From: Alistipes sp.
Lineage (GTDB): Bacteria; Bacteroidota; Bacteroidia; Bacteroidales; Rikenellaceae
Direction: 5' to 3'
DNA: 64,000 nt
Assembly (NCBI GenBank): GCA_020026375.1
Contig: JAHHQN010000004.1
Coordinates: 72,917-136,916, forward strand
Shown here: positions 54,100 to 63,921 of the stretch, in pieces
Layout: each line of letters starts with the position of its first letter
Position numbering within the stretch: the stretch's first letter is position 1
The notes under the pieces: model-generated
What the model was told of the DNA's origin: nothing
Databases searched by the model: none
What the model saw: only the letters and a program-made list of their open reading frames with translations
Translations under genes and position numbers: made by a program

Positions 54100-54746
54100 T
54101 ATTTTACACGTATTACATTGAGTCCGTCGCGGAGCGGTACGATGACATTCTCCACTCTGTCGTCCTCCAGCACCATGCGGTTAAATTCGAGAATGGCCTG
54201 CGTGTGGCGGTCGTTGTGTGCCACGGGCTCCACGACCTTGCCCGACCACAAGATGTTGTCGGCAATGATGACCGAGCCACTGTGCAGCAAGGGCTTACCG
54301 TCGATATCGCCCATCAGCATGCGGTAGTAGTCGGGATATTCGCGTTTGTCGCCGTCCATGAACACCATATCGAACGTGTAGCCCAAACGCGGAGCCAGCT
54401 CCAGTGCCGAACCGATGTGGAGACGGATTTTGTGGCCGTGTTCCGAACGGTCGAAGAACGATTGGGCGATTTCCTCCAGTTCGTCCTCCACCTCCATGGT
54501 GTCAATCAAAGCGTCATCGGCCAGACCTTCGGCCATCGAGAGCGCCGAATAACCAGTGAAGGTGCCGATTTCGAGGACATGCTTCGGGCGCATCATCAGG
54601 GTCAGCATCTTGAGCAGCCGTCCTTGGAGATGTCCCGACAGCATGCGGGGAGCGATAACCCTCAGATGGGTCTCGCGGTCGAGTTCCTTGAGCAGATTGC
54701 CTTCCGGCTCGGTGAGGTCATGTACGTATTGTTCCTGTAAATCCAT
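54099..54746 (-). CDS. Class I SAM-dependent O-methyltransferase, COMT-like
   Basis: 215 aa, metal-dependent catechol/caffeoyl-CoA O-methyltransferase fold. SAM motif VLEIGTFTGYSAL, followed by FMDGDKREYPDYY and IADNILWSGKV with the metal-binding aspartates. Found in many Bacteroidetes beside M16 peptidase genes; physiological substrate unknown. Downstream of the peptidase by 19 nt. Confidence 0.93.
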   Translation of the reverse strand: MDLQEQYVHDLTEPEGNLLKELDRETHLRVIAPRMLSGHLQGRLLKMLTLMMRPKHVLEIGTFTGYSALSMAEGLADDALIDTMEVEDELEEIAQSFFDRSEHGHKIRLHIGSALELAPRLGYTFDMVFMDGDKREYPDYYRMLMGDIDGKPLLHSGSVIIADNILWSGKVVEPVAHNDRHTQAILEFNRMVLEDDRVENVIVPLRDGLNVIRVK

Positions 54747-54765
54747 ATCTTGGGTTGCTTTATAC

Positions 54766-55980
54766 TTATTTGTAAATCAGTCGCGACATGTTGTCGAGCA
54801 CCTCCTCGGCCACCTCCTGCAACTGTGCGGCCGTCAGGGCATTGATTTTGGCATAGACCTGCTCCATGGTGTCAATCTCGTCGTGGTTGAGCAGGCTCTT
54901 TCCGGCACTGAGCATATAGTTCTCGTTACCCTCACCCGAGATGGCCAACTGTGCAATGAACTGTCGTTTGGCCATCGCCAGCTGCCGTGACGAGAGTGTG
55001 GTGGTACGCAGACGTTTGAGCTGCTCATCGATGAGCGATATGCACTGTTCCTCATTGCTGTGGTCGGAGCTGAAATATATCATCACATTGCCGCAGTCGT
55101 TGTAGGGCGTGTAGCCGGCTTCGATATTGTACGACAGACCGTGCTTCTCTCTCAATTCGACATTGAGCAGCGAGTTGGCACACGGGCCGCCGAGGATATT
55201 GATCAGCAGCGACAACGGCAGTCGTTTGTCCTCCTCCATGCCGTAGGCACGGCCACCGATAATGCAGTGGGTCTGGTGGGTGTGCTTGACGACCGTACGC
55301 TCAAATGGAGCCACAGATGCAGGAGCCACCCTCTCGTAGTGGCGGGTGGTGGCAGGCGCATCGCCGAAATAACGCAGGGCGACCGCCTCAGCACGTTTGG
55401 GCGAGAAGTTACCAACCGAGGTGAAAACCATCTGGTCGGTGGTATGTGTACGGCCGACAAAGGAGCGCATCGCGTCACCGTTGTAGCGTGTGAGCGAACT
55501 TTTGCTGCCCAGAATGTTGTGTCCCAGCTCGGACCCCGAGAAGAGCAGGTCTTCGAAAGCATCGAAAATCAGCTCCGAAGGGGTGTCCTTGTAGGTGTTG
55601 ATTTCGTCGTAGATAACCTCCTTCTCTCGCTCCAGTTCCTTGTCGGGGAAGGTGGAGTGGAAGGCGATGTCGGCAATCAGCTCGGCCGCCTTGTTGAAGT
55701 CGCCGCGCAATGTCGTGGCGTGAATCGTGGTGTCCTCCTTGGTGGTGAAGGCATTGAGCTCACCGCCCAGATTCTCCAGTCTGCAGTTCACCTGCCAGGC
55801 CTTGCGCCGTTGTGTGCCTTTGAAAAAGGCGTGTTCGACAAAGTGGGCCAGTCCGTACTGCCGGGGTTCCTCGTCACGGCTTCCTGCGCCGATGACCAGA
55901 CCGCAGTACGACACCGTGGTCTTCACCTGTCGGTGTATTCCCCTGATTCCGTTGGGGAGACGGTAGGTATAAAATTCCAT
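54766..55980 (-). CDS. M16-family zinc metallopeptidase
   Basis: 404 aa, pitrilysin/MPP-like. The inverted zinc motif is H46-F-V-E49-H50 with the third ligand in EREKEVIYDEI about 75 residues later. The C-terminal half is the non-catalytic partner fold, so one chain carries both halves of a MPP-like unit. No signal peptide is evident with the ATG at 55980, which suggests a cytosolic enzyme. It starts 5 nt after uvrA. Confidence 0.93.
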   Translation of the reverse strand: MEFYTYRLPNGIRGIHRQVKTTVSYCGLVIGAGSRDEEPRQYGLAHFVEHAFFKGTQRRKAWQVNCRLENLGGELNAFTTKEDTTIHATTLRGDFNKAAELIADIAFHSTFPDKELEREKEVIYDEINTYKDTPSELIFDAFEDLLFSGSELGHNILGSKSSLTRYNGDAMRSFVGRTHTTDQMVFTSVGNFSPKRAEAVALRYFGDAPATTRHYERVAPASVAPFERTVVKHTHQTHCIIGGRAYGMEEDKRLPLSLLINILGGPCANSLLNVELREKHGLSYNIEAGYTPYNDCGNVMIYFSSDHSNEEQCISLIDEQLKRLRTTTLSSRQLAMAKRQFIAQLAISGEGNENYMLSAGKSLLNHDEIDTMEQVYAKINALTAAQLQEVAEEVLDNMSRLIYK

Positions 55981-55985
55981 TACTT

Positions 55986-58778
55986 TTATTCGTGTTTCGC
56001 TCTGAGGTGGAGGAACTCGCCCGTGCGGCTCTCCCTGCACCTCTCCAAATCGTGGGGTGTACCCTCGAAGACAAGTTCGCCGCCGTGCGTTCCGGCTTCG
56101 GGACCGAGGTCGATGACCCAGTCGGCGCACTTGATGACGTCCATGTTGTGTTCGACGATGACGATGGTGTGTCCGCGCTCGATGAGTGCGTCGAAGGCCG
56201 CCAGAAGTTTCTTGATGTCGTGGAAGTGGAGTCCCGTGGTAGGCTCATCGAAGATGAACATCACCTTGCCCGACGACGAATCCTTCGTGAGGAACGATGC
56301 CAGCTTTACGCGCTGACTCTCGCCGCCCGACAGTGTCGATGAGGATTGTCCGAGTTTGATATACCCCAGACCCACGTCCTGAAGGGGTTTCAGCCGGTCG
56401 ACAATCTTCCGGCAGGTGGTATTTTTCTTCTCTTCGCCGAAGAAACCGATGGCTTCATCGACAGTCATCTCCAGTACATCGTAGATGGATTTGTCGTGGT
56501 ATTTCACCTCCAGCACCTCGTCCTTGAAGCGTTTGCCGTGACAGGCCTCGCAGACCAGTTCCACGTCGGCCATGAACTGCATGGAAACCTTGATGATTCC
56601 CTCGCCCTGACACTCCTCGCATCGTCCGCCCGTGGTGTTGAACGAGAATGACGAGGCCGTGAGACCCGTGTGTACCGAATAGGGCTGCTCGGCAAAGAGC
56701 TTGCGAATCTCGTCGTAGGCCTTGATGTAGGTCACGGGATTGGAGCGCGATGACTTTCCGATGGGATTCTGGTCGACAATCTCGATGGACTTGAGCAGTC
56801 TGACATCTCCCTCCACACCGTCGAAGTCTCCCGGTTTGATGCCCGTGTCGAACAGCATGCGCCGCAGAGCCGGATAGAGAATCCCCTTGGCCAGCGACGA
56901 TTTGCCGCTTCCGCTGACTCCCGTAATGCAGGTCATCACGCCGAGCGGTATCTTCACATCGATATTCTTGAGGTTGTTCTCCCGGGCACCGCGAAGCGTG
57001 ATGTAGTTCGACCAGCCGCGTGCCGTCATGGGAGGGGTGATTTCGCGTCGTCCGGTCAGATAGTCGGCCGTGAGACTCTTGCGGCACTTCATCAGCTCCT
57101 TGAAGGTGCCGTTGAAGACCACCTCGCCGCCATTGTAACCGGCCTTGGGGCCGATATCGACAATCCAGTCGGCGGCACGGATAACCTCCTCCTCATGCTC
57201 CACGACGATGACCGTGTTGCCCAAATCACGCAACTGCTCCAGCACCTTTATCAGGCGGTGGGTGTCACGTGGGTGGAGGCCGATCGACGGCTCGTCGAGA
57301 ATATAGAGCGAGCCCGTGAGGTTGCTGCCCAACGATGTCGAGAGATTGATGCGCTGGCTCTCGCCGCCCGACAGTGTCGATGACAGACGGTCGAGGGTCA
57401 GATAACCCAGTCCAACGTCGGCCAGATATTGCAGGCGGTTGCGGATTTCCGTGAGGATACGTTCCGCGGTCTTGGCATCGTATTCGTCGAGGGTAAGTCC
57501 CGAGAAGAAGGCTATCAGTTCGTCGACGGGCATCTGTACCAGCTCGGCGATATTCCTGCCGCCCACACGGACATAGAGTGCCTCTTTTCGAAGGCGCGCA
57601 CCGCCACATTCGGGACAGGTGGTCTTGCCCATGTAGCGGGCCTTCATCACGCGGAACTGTATCTTGCGCTTGCCGGCCTCTATGTAGTCGAAAAAGTCGT
57701 TCAGACCGTGGAAATACTCGTTGCCGCGCCACAGCAGTAGTTTCTGCTCGGGTGTCAGCGAGTGAAAGGGCGTGTGTATCGGGAAATTGAATTTCGAGGC
57801 ATTCTCCACCAACACATCTTTCCATTTCCGCATGGTCTCACCCCTCCAGCACGCCACGGCATCGTCGTAGATGCTGCGGCTCTTGTCGGGAATGACCAAA
57901 TCCTCGTCAATACCCGTCACCTTGCCGTAGCCTTCACAACGCGGACAGGCTCCGATGGGGTTGTTGAAACTGAAGAGATGCTCCGTGGGCGGTTCGAAGG
58001 CAATGCCGTCCGACTCGAACCGTGAGGAGTAGCTCGCCGTTTCATCGCCCGCAATGACGGTGCAGATACCGTCGCCATAGGAGAAGGCGCGCGCCACCGA
58101 ATCGCGGATGCGAGTCTCGGTGTCGTCCTCGCCGTTCAGACGCAGGCGGTCAATGACTACCGAAACCTCCTCGGGGCGGATATTATCCTCCACGCGGGGC
58201 AGAAAGTCCTCGATGAGCAGCGTTTCACCCCTGAACTGCACACGCAGGATACCGTCGGCCAGCAGCAGCATGAGTTTTTCGATGATGCCCTGCTCACGGT
58301 TCAACACCAGGGGAGCGGCGATGATGACACGGCTCCCCTGCTCCTTCGAGAGGATACGGTTGGCCACATCATCGACACTGTAACACTTCACTTCGAGTCC
58401 CGTCACGGGCGAATAGGTGTGACCGGCACGTGCAAACAGAAGTTTGAGATAATCGTAGATTTCGGTGGTGGTACCCACCGTCGAACGCGGATTGCGCGTG
58501 TTGACCTTCTGCTCGATGGCGATGGCCGGAGCGATGCCCGTAATCACATCGACGTCGGGTTTGCTGATTTTACCCAGGAACTGACGAGCATAAGCCGAGA
58601 GACTCTCGACATAGCGTCGCTGTCCCTCGGCAAATATGGTGTCAAAGGCGAGGGTCGACTTTCCCGAACCGCTCAGACCTGTGATGACAATGAGTTTATT
58701 GTGCGGAATCTCGAGTTCTATATTTTTCAGATTGTGAACTCTTGCTCCCTTAATGTATATAGACTCTTCGTGTTTCAT
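55986..58778 (-). CDS. uvrA: Excinuclease ABC subunit A
   Basis: Damage-recognition ATPase of nucleotide excision repair, 930 aa. Two ABC modules: first Walker A GLSGSGKST (34-42), second GVSGSGKSS near residue 635, each with an LSGGE signature. Zinc-finger cysteines CPRC, CPECGGARL and CEECQGEG / CEACHGKR are in place. Adjacent to yigZ with no gap. Confidence 0.97.
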   Translation of the reverse strand: MKHEESIYIKGARVHNLKNIELEIPHNKLIVITGLSGSGKSTLAFDTIFAEGQRRYVESLSAYARQFLGKISKPDVDVITGIAPAIAIEQKVNTRNPRSTVGTTTEIYDYLKLLFARAGHTYSPVTGLEVKCYSVDDVANRILSKEQGSRVIIAAPLVLNREQGIIEKLMLLLADGILRVQFRGETLLIEDFLPRVEDNIRPEEVSVVIDRLRLNGEDDTETRIRDSVARAFSYGDGICTVIAGDETASYSSRFESDGIAFEPPTEHLFSFNNPIGACPRCEGYGKVTGIDEDLVIPDKSRSIYDDAVACWRGETMRKWKDVLVENASKFNFPIHTPFHSLTPEQKLLLWRGNEYFHGLNDFFDYIEAGKRKIQFRVMKARYMGKTTCPECGGARLRKEALYVRVGGRNIAELVQMPVDELIAFFSGLTLDEYDAKTAERILTEIRNRLQYLADVGLGYLTLDRLSSTLSGGESQRINLSTSLGSNLTGSLYILDEPSIGLHPRDTHRLIKVLEQLRDLGNTVIVVEHEEEVIRAADWIVDIGPKAGYNGGEVVFNGTFKELMKCRKSLTADYLTGRREITPPMTARGWSNYITLRGARENNLKNIDVKIPLGVMTCITGVSGSGKSSLAKGILYPALRRMLFDTGIKPGDFDGVEGDVRLLKSIEIVDQNPIGKSSRSNPVTYIKAYDEIRKLFAEQPYSVHTGLTASSFSFNTTGGRCEECQGEGIIKVSMQFMADVELVCEACHGKRFKDEVLEVKYHDKSIYDVLEMTVDEAIGFFGEEKKNTTCRKIVDRLKPLQDVGLGYIKLGQSSSTLSGGESQRVKLASFLTKDSSSGKVMFIFDEPTTGLHFHDIKKLLAAFDALIERGHTIVIVEHNMDVIKCADWVIDLGPEAGTHGGELVFEGTPHDLERCRESRTGEFLHLRAKHE

Positions 58779-59384
58779 TTACTCCTCTTCGTCGGCGATG
58801 GTGCCGCCGGCCTTTTTTAGTTTTTCAATCAATCCGTCGGCCTTGCTCTCTCTGATGGACAGTTCCATGGTGCAGAGATTGTCGAAGATTTGCGACTTGA
58901 TGTCGGGCTGCCACTCCTTGATGGCGTGCATGACATCGTTCATCACCAGATACGGAAAGATGAGTTTTATCCTGCGGTCGACCGTGCGTTCGACAACCAC
59001 CGCCTGTGCGATGGCATCGGCGGCCGACTCCTTGTAGGCGGCAATCAAACCCGGCACACCCAATTTCGTGCCACCGAAGTAACGCACCACCACAATCAGA
59101 CAGTCGGTGATGTTGTTCGAGAGCAACTGTCCCAGAATGGGCTTGCCGGCCGTACTCGAAGGCTCACCGTCGTCGTTGGCCCTGAACTTCTCGCCGTGAG
59201 GGCCCAGCCGCCAGGCATAGCAATGATGCGTGGCATCGAAATAACGCTTGCGGAGGGCATCGAGACAGGTCTTGATTTCCTCCTCGGTCTCCACGGGATA
59301 GATGAACGACAGAAACTTGCTGCTGCGTTCGCGCATGGCCGTCTCCACGGGGGCCTCAATGGTCAAATAGCTGTCCTCTTCCAC
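58779..59384 (-). CDS. YigZ/IMPACT-family protein
   Basis: 201 aa. The UPF0029 N-terminal domain carries HHCYAWRLG, the DDGEPSSTAGKPIL loop and VVRYFGGTKLG, the family's conserved stretches; a short RRM-like C-terminal domain follows. The family is linked to translation and proline peptidase-like or GCN2-inhibitor functions in other organisms; no reaction is assigned. It starts 1 nt after lepB. Confidence 0.92.
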   Translation of the reverse strand: MEEDSYLTIEAPVETAMRERSSKFLSFIYPVETEEEIKTCLDALRKRYFDATHHCYAWRLGPHGEKFRANDDGEPSSTAGKPILGQLLSNNITDCLIVVVRYFGGTKLGVPGLIAAYKESAADAIAQAVVVERTVDRRIKLIFPYLVMNDVMHAIKEWQPDIKSQIFDNLCTMELSIRESKADGLIEKLKKAGGTIADEEE

Positions 59385-59385
59385 C

Positions 59386-60738
59386 TTACTTCACTGTTTT
59401 GAAAATTCTGTCCCAACGGATACTCGAAGGGAACGACTTGTTCTGGTCCGACGACATCATGATGAACGAGGCCTTGCCGACAATATGGTCCTCGGGTACA
59501 AAGCCCCAGAAACGCGAGTCGGCCGAGTTGTGACGGTTGTCGCCCATCATCCAATAGTAGTTCATCTCGAAGGTGTACTCCGTTGCGGGGCGGCCGTCAA
59601 TCTTCACCTCATTGCCGTCGATTTCCAGATCGTGGTTCTCATAGACATCGATGATGCGTCCGTAGAGAGCGAGGTTGTCGGGCGTGAGCGATATCGTGGC
59701 CCCCTTCTGCGGCACCCAGATGGGACCGTAGTTGTCCTGACTCCAGCGCGGTGTCTCCCAGTGGGGATAGACCTCCGTGTTGGCAGGGAAGATGTAGCGG
59801 CGTACCGACAGCACGTTCTTCAGTTTTTTGAGCTGCTCGGCCATCTCGTCGGTAAGGTTCATGTAGTAGGCAGAACCGTTGCCGCTGTACTCCGTGATGT
59901 TCAGATTGTTGAGTGCGTATTGGGTCAGCGGAGCCGAGGTCTGCACCATGTACTGGTATTGCAGTCCGGGGATATTCTCCTGCGCCGCACCGTTGACGAA
60001 GACCTCGCCGTTTCTTACGGCAAGACTGTCACCCGGAACAGCCACACAACGCTTGATGTAGTTCTCGCGCTTGTCGACCGGACGGCTGATGATGGTGTAG
60101 TCCTTTTCCAGCTGACGGCGACCTTCCGCCTTGCCCAGCTGCTCCTGATACTGACGCAGCACATCGTAATAGGTGACATTCTGATTTTCCAGCAGCACGG
60201 TGTCACCGGCCGGGAAGTTGAACACCACCACGTCGTTGCGGCGAATAGCTCCCAAACCCTTCAGACGGTGGTAAGGCCATTTTACAGCCTCCGAGAAGGA
60301 TTTTACGGTCTGCGAGAAGGGCATCGTGTGGTGGACGAACGGGAACGACAGCGGCGTGTTGGGCATCTGGGGTCCGTAGGCCACCTTGCTCACGCAGAGG
60401 TAGTCGCCGATGAGCAGCGACTTCTCCATCGACGAGGTGGGAATCACATAAATCTGGAAGATGAAGATGTGAATCAGCGAGGCGACCACCGTGGCGAAGA
60501 GAATGGCGTTCACCCACTCGTAGATACCCTTGTAGAGGGCGCTGCGCTCGCACCACTCCTTATTGTAGTGGCCGATGTAGCGGTAGAAGATGCGCGAGAT
60601 ATAGAAATCATAAATCAGCGGCACACCCAGCAGCAGCCACAGATTGCCGGTCCATACCACCAGCCAAAGTACATAAATCAACGTCACAAGCGAGAACTTC
60701 ACCCACTTGTTGCCAAAAATTGCTTTTATCTTGCCCAT
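59386..60738 (-). CDS. lepB: Signal peptidase I, long Bacteroidetes form
   Basis: Removes signal peptides at the inner membrane. Two N-terminal helices (about 16-38 and 78-97) are followed by the catalytic serine S103 in IPTSSMEKSLLIGDY and the lysine K229 in YIKRCVAVPGD; GDNRHNSADSR closes the fold. At 450 aa it is much longer than the E. coli enzyme, with an insertion of about 100 residues between Ser and Lys and another before GDNR, which is usual for this phylum. It follows dapB by 6 nt. Confidence 0.96.
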   Translation of the reverse strand: MGKIKAIFGNKWVKFSLVTLIYVLWLVVWTGNLWLLLGVPLIYDFYISRIFYRYIGHYNKEWCERSALYKGIYEWVNAILFATVVASLIHIFIFQIYVIPTSSMEKSLLIGDYLCVSKVAYGPQMPNTPLSFPFVHHTMPFSQTVKSFSEAVKWPYHRLKGLGAIRRNDVVVFNFPAGDTVLLENQNVTYYDVLRQYQEQLGKAEGRRQLEKDYTIISRPVDKRENYIKRCVAVPGDSLAVRNGEVFVNGAAQENIPGLQYQYMVQTSAPLTQYALNNLNITEYSGNGSAYYMNLTDEMAEQLKKLKNVLSVRRYIFPANTEVYPHWETPRWSQDNYGPIWVPQKGATISLTPDNLALYGRIIDVYENHDLEIDGNEVKIDGRPATEYTFEMNYYWMMGDNRHNSADSRFWGFVPEDHIVGKASFIMMSSDQNKSFPSSIRWDRIFKTVK

Positions 60739-60744
60739 TTTCTT

Positions 60745-61512
60745 CTATTTAGTCTGATTCATCAAATCCTCCATCGAATACACTCCGGTTTTGCCGCAGA
60801 GGAATTCTGCGGCAATGACCGCTCCCAATGCTAACGTGCGGCGGTTCTTAATCGTATGTTTCAGACAGATAATATCGTCCTCCGACTCGAAAGTCACGGT
60901 GTGGATACCGGGAACCATACCTTCGCGGACAGAGCGCACGACCAACTGGTCGGCTGCAGCATCTTCCGCATGTTCGATTCTGCGGGTAGCCTTGTCGATA
61001 CCGGGAGCGTAGTTGACCCATTCGGCCTTGGTCGAGAGGTTGTCGATGACTCCTTCGGCCAGCGTGATGGCCGTGCCGCTCGGTGCGTCCTTCTTCTGGG
61101 TGTGGTGTACCTCCTCAATCTCCACGTTGTACTGCGCACCCAGCTGCTCGACCATGGCCGCAAGCTGTTTGTTGAGCTGGAAGAGCAGGTTTACACCCAG
61201 ACAGTAGTTCGAGGCGTAGAACATCGCACTCCCCTTCTGTTGGCAGAGTTCCTGCAACTCGGCCAGACGCGAGGTCCAGCCTGTCGTGCCGCTGACAACG
61301 GCGGTGCCTGCTTCGATGCAGGTACGGATATTGTGATAGGCGGTATCGGGAGCCGAAAATTCGAGAGCCACATCGACCTGCTTCAGATGCTCGGCATCGA
61401 GCGATGCCGCATTGTCGAGGTCAATGATGAGGGCGACCTGATGACCGCGTTCTTTAAGAATGTTCTCGATTTCATGGCCCATTTTGCCATAACCTATAAT
61501 TGCTGCTTTCAT
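60745..61512 (-). CDS. dapB: 4-Hydroxy-tetrahydrodipicolinate reductase
   Basis: Lysine and diaminopimelate synthesis. The nucleotide motif GYGKMG (7-12) and the active-site EVHHTQKKDAPSGTA with H136/H137 and K140 are intact. 255 aa is normal. First gene of the seven-gene minus-strand operon that ends with mazG. Confidence 0.97.
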   Translation of the reverse strand: MKAAIIGYGKMGHEIENILKERGHQVALIIDLDNAASLDAEHLKQVDVALEFSAPDTAYHNIRTCIEAGTAVVSGTTGWTSRLAELQELCQQKGSAMFYASNYCLGVNLLFQLNKQLAAMVEQLGAQYNVEIEEVHHTQKKDAPSGTAITLAEGVIDNLSTKAEWVNYAPGIDKATRRIEHAEDAAADQLVVRSVREGMVPGIHTVTFESEDDIICLKHTIKNRRTLALGAVIAAEFLCGKTGVYSMEDLMNQTK

Positions 61513-61530
61513 CTTGAAATATATTTAGTA

Positions 61531-61538
61531 CAAAATTA
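61531..61538 (-). promoter_or_regulatory. -7 element of the dapB operon
   Basis: TAATTTTG on the minus strand, full TAnnTTTG match 18 nt before the ATG. No TTTG at the proper distance. In the opposite direction TAACTTTA (61624-61631) is a one-mismatch candidate for aspA. Confidence 0.35.
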
Positions 61539-61696
61539 ATTTGACAAATTTAATAAAAATTAACGGAATTATGAGCTTTTCCCGATTGAATCGAAAATAG
61601 TTTTTTTATTTGAAAATAATTCCTAACTTTACAAACCGATAAGGTTACGATACATAACCTAAAACTATGTAAATCGACCAGATATTAATTTTTGAT

Positions 61697-63124
61697 ATGG
61701 AACAGGTAAAAAAAACACGTACCGAAAGCGACCTGTTGGGTTGCGTTGAGGTTCCCGAAGATGTACTCTACGGTGTACAGACCATGCGCGGACTGGAGAA
61801 TTTTGAAATCAGCAAATTCCGTCTGTCGGAGTATCCGCTGTTTGTCAACGGATTAGTCATTGTCAAGCTGGGCGCCGCCGAGGCCAACCACGAGCTGGGT
61901 CTTCTGACCGATGAGCAGTACAAGGCCATCGCTCAGGCCTGCCGCGAGATTATGGAGGGCAAGCACCACGAGTTCTTCCCCGTCGACATGATTCAGGGAG
62001 GTGCCGGTACCACCACCAATATGAACGCCAATGAGGTGATTGCCAACCGTGCATTGGAAATCATGGGCCACCAGCGCGGCGAATATACTTTCTGCTCGCC
62101 CAACGACCATGTCAACCGCTCACAGTCGACCAACGACGCCTATCCGTCGGCCATTCACATGGGTCTCTATGCCACCCACCTGAAGCTGAAGAAGCACTAC
62201 GAGGAGCTGATTGCCTCCTTCATGAAGAAGGCCGAAGAGTTCGCCCACATCGTGAAGATGGGTCGTACACAGCTTGAAGACGCCGTGCCGATGACACTGG
62301 GTCAGACCTTCCACGGCTTCGCCTCGATTCTTCAGGACGAAGTGAAGAACCTCGACCATGCCGCCGAGGAGTTCCTCACCATCAATATGGGTGCTACGGC
62401 CATCGGTACAGGTATCTGCGCCGAACCGGGCTATGCCGAAAAGTGTACCAAGGCCATTGCCGAAATCACAGGCTGGGACGTGAAACTGGCCGACGACCTG
62501 GTGGGTGTGACTTCCGACACTTCGTGCATGGTGGGCTATGCCGCTGCCATGAAGCGCATTGCACTGAAGATGAACAAAATCTGTAACGACTTGCGTCTGT
62601 TGGCTTCGGGTCCCCGTTGCGGTTTGGGCGAAATCAACCTGCCCGCCCGCCAGCCGGGTTCGTCCATCATGCCCGGTAAGGTGAACCCCGTAATTCCCGA
62701 GGTAATGAACCAGATTGCCTACAAGGTCATCGGCAACGAGTTGTGTGTGTCGATGAGCGACGAGGCCGCACAGATGGAGTTGAACGCCATGGAGCCTGTG
62801 ATGGCACAGTGCTGCTTCGAGTCGGCCGACCTGCTGATGAACGGCTTCGACACCCTGCGTATCCGCTGTATCGACGGCATCACCGCCAACGAGGAGCGTT
62901 GCCGCAAGTATGTGCACGACAGCATCGGTATTGTCACCGCGCTGAACCCCATCATCGGTTACAAGAACTCCACCAAGATTGCCAAGGAGGCGCTCGAAAC
63001 CGGTCGCGGTGTCTATGATTTGGTACTCGAGCACGAGATTCTCACCAAGGAGGAGCTCGACGAGGTACTGAAGCCCGAGAACATGATCAAACCCGTAAAA
63101 CTGAACATCAAACCCAGAAGGTAG
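61697..63124 (+). CDS. aspA: Aspartate ammonia-lyase
   Basis: Aspartase of the fumarase/aspartase superfamily, 475 aa, converting aspartate to fumarate and ammonia; it feeds the fumarate respiration typical of anaerobic Bacteroidales. The signature GSSIMPGKVNP is at 321-331; GGAGTTTNMNANEV and STNDAYPSAIH are the other two conserved regions. The alternative fumarase C is less likely, since the sequence around the first region (GGAGTTTNMN) is the aspartase form. A weak stem GTAGGAG/CTCCTAC overlaps its stop. Confidence 0.93.
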   Translation: MEQVKKTRTESDLLGCVEVPEDVLYGVQTMRGLENFEISKFRLSEYPLFVNGLVIVKLGAAEANHELGLLTDEQYKAIAQACREIMEGKHHEFFPVDMIQGGAGTTTNMNANEVIANRALEIMGHQRGEYTFCSPNDHVNRSQSTNDAYPSAIHMGLYATHLKLKKHYEELIASFMKKAEEFAHIVKMGRTQLEDAVPMTLGQTFHGFASILQDEVKNLDHAAEEFLTINMGATAIGTGICAEPGYAEKCTKAIAEITGWDVKLADDLVGVTSDTSCMVGYAAAMKRIALKMNKICNDLRLLASGPRCGLGEINLPARQPGSSIMPGKVNPVIPEVMNQIAYKVIGNELCVSMSDEAAQMELNAMEPVMAQCCFESADLLMNGFDTLRIRCIDGITANEERCRKYVHDSIGIVTALNPIIGYKNSTKIAKEALETGRGVYDLVLEHEILTKEELDEVLKPENMIKPVKLNIKPRR

Positions 63125-63159
63125 GAGGCAACTCCTACCCTTCGGGGTATTATTGACGA

Positions 63160-63921
63160 ATGCGTTATTTCATAGAACTGAGTTACAACGGAGGTGCCTA
63201 CTGCGGCTGGCAGCGACAACCCTCGATGCCTACCGTGCAGCAGACTTTGGAGAAGGCACTCTCCACCCTTTTGCAGGAGGAGATTATGGTGACAGGTGCC
63301 GGACGTACCGACACGGGTGTGAATGCGTCGTACTATGTGGCACATTTCGACACCGCAAAAGCCATTGCCGACCCTTCGCAAATCGTATATAAAGTGAATT
63401 TCATGTTGCCGGGTGATATTGCCGTGGGCAGTATCCGTGAGGTTTCCGACGAGGCCCATGCCCGTTATGGCGCTCGCGAAAGAGAGTACCGCTACTACAT
63501 AGAGCCGCGCAAGAATCCCTTCACCCGACATGCAACATGGCAGTATTATGTGCCTCTGGACGTCGAAAAGATGAACCGTGCCGCTGATTTCCTGCTCCAC
63601 TGGGAGGATTTCACGTCGTTTGCCAAACTCAACTCCAACAACAAGACCAATATCTGTCATGTGATGAAGGCTCAGTGGCAATGCAACGACGACGGCGTTC
63701 TGTGTTTCACCATACGTGCCGACCGTTTTTTGAGAAACATGGTCAGAGCCATTGTCGGCACGCTGGTCGATGTGGGACGAGGCCGCTATTCGGTGGAAGA
63801 ATTCAGGGAGATTGTCCGCAGTCTCGATTTGTCGAAATCGAGTGCAGGTGCTCCGGCTCAAGGACTGTTCTTGAGTGATGTCGTCTATCCCGAAGAGATG
63901 TTTACAAGAAGCATGAAATAA
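63160..63921 (+). CDS. truA: tRNA pseudouridine(38-40) synthase
   Basis: 253 aa. The catalytic aspartate is D51 in GAGRTDTGVNA; the family's ARYGAREREYRYYI and the C-terminal DRFLRNMVRAIVGTL follow. It modifies the anticodon arm of many tRNAs. It lies 35 nt after aspA. The remaining 79 bases to the window end hold only tiny frames. Confidence 0.96.
   Translation: MRYFIELSYNGGAYCGWQRQPSMPTVQQTLEKALSTLLQEEIMVTGAGRTDTGVNASYYVAHFDTAKAIADPSQIVYKVNFMLPGDIAVGSIREVSDEAHARYGAREREYRYYIEPRKNPFTRHATWQYYVPLDVEKMNRAADFLLHWEDFTSFAKLNSNNKTNICHVMKAQWQCNDDGVLCFTIRADRFLRNMVRAIVGTLVDVGRGRYSVEEFREIVRSLDLSKSSAGAPAQGLFLSDVVYPEEMFTRSMK

Noticed and set aside
59485..60834. 449-codon plus-strand frame opposite lepB
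   Set aside because: Val/His/Arg-rich shadow of lepB; the true gene has the Ser-Lys dyad and membrane helices.
63121..63138. GTAGGAG/CTCCTAC stem as an aspA terminator
   Set aside because: 7-bp stem overlapping the stop codon and followed by CCTTCGGGG, no T-run. truA follows 35 nt after aspA, so read-through is likely.
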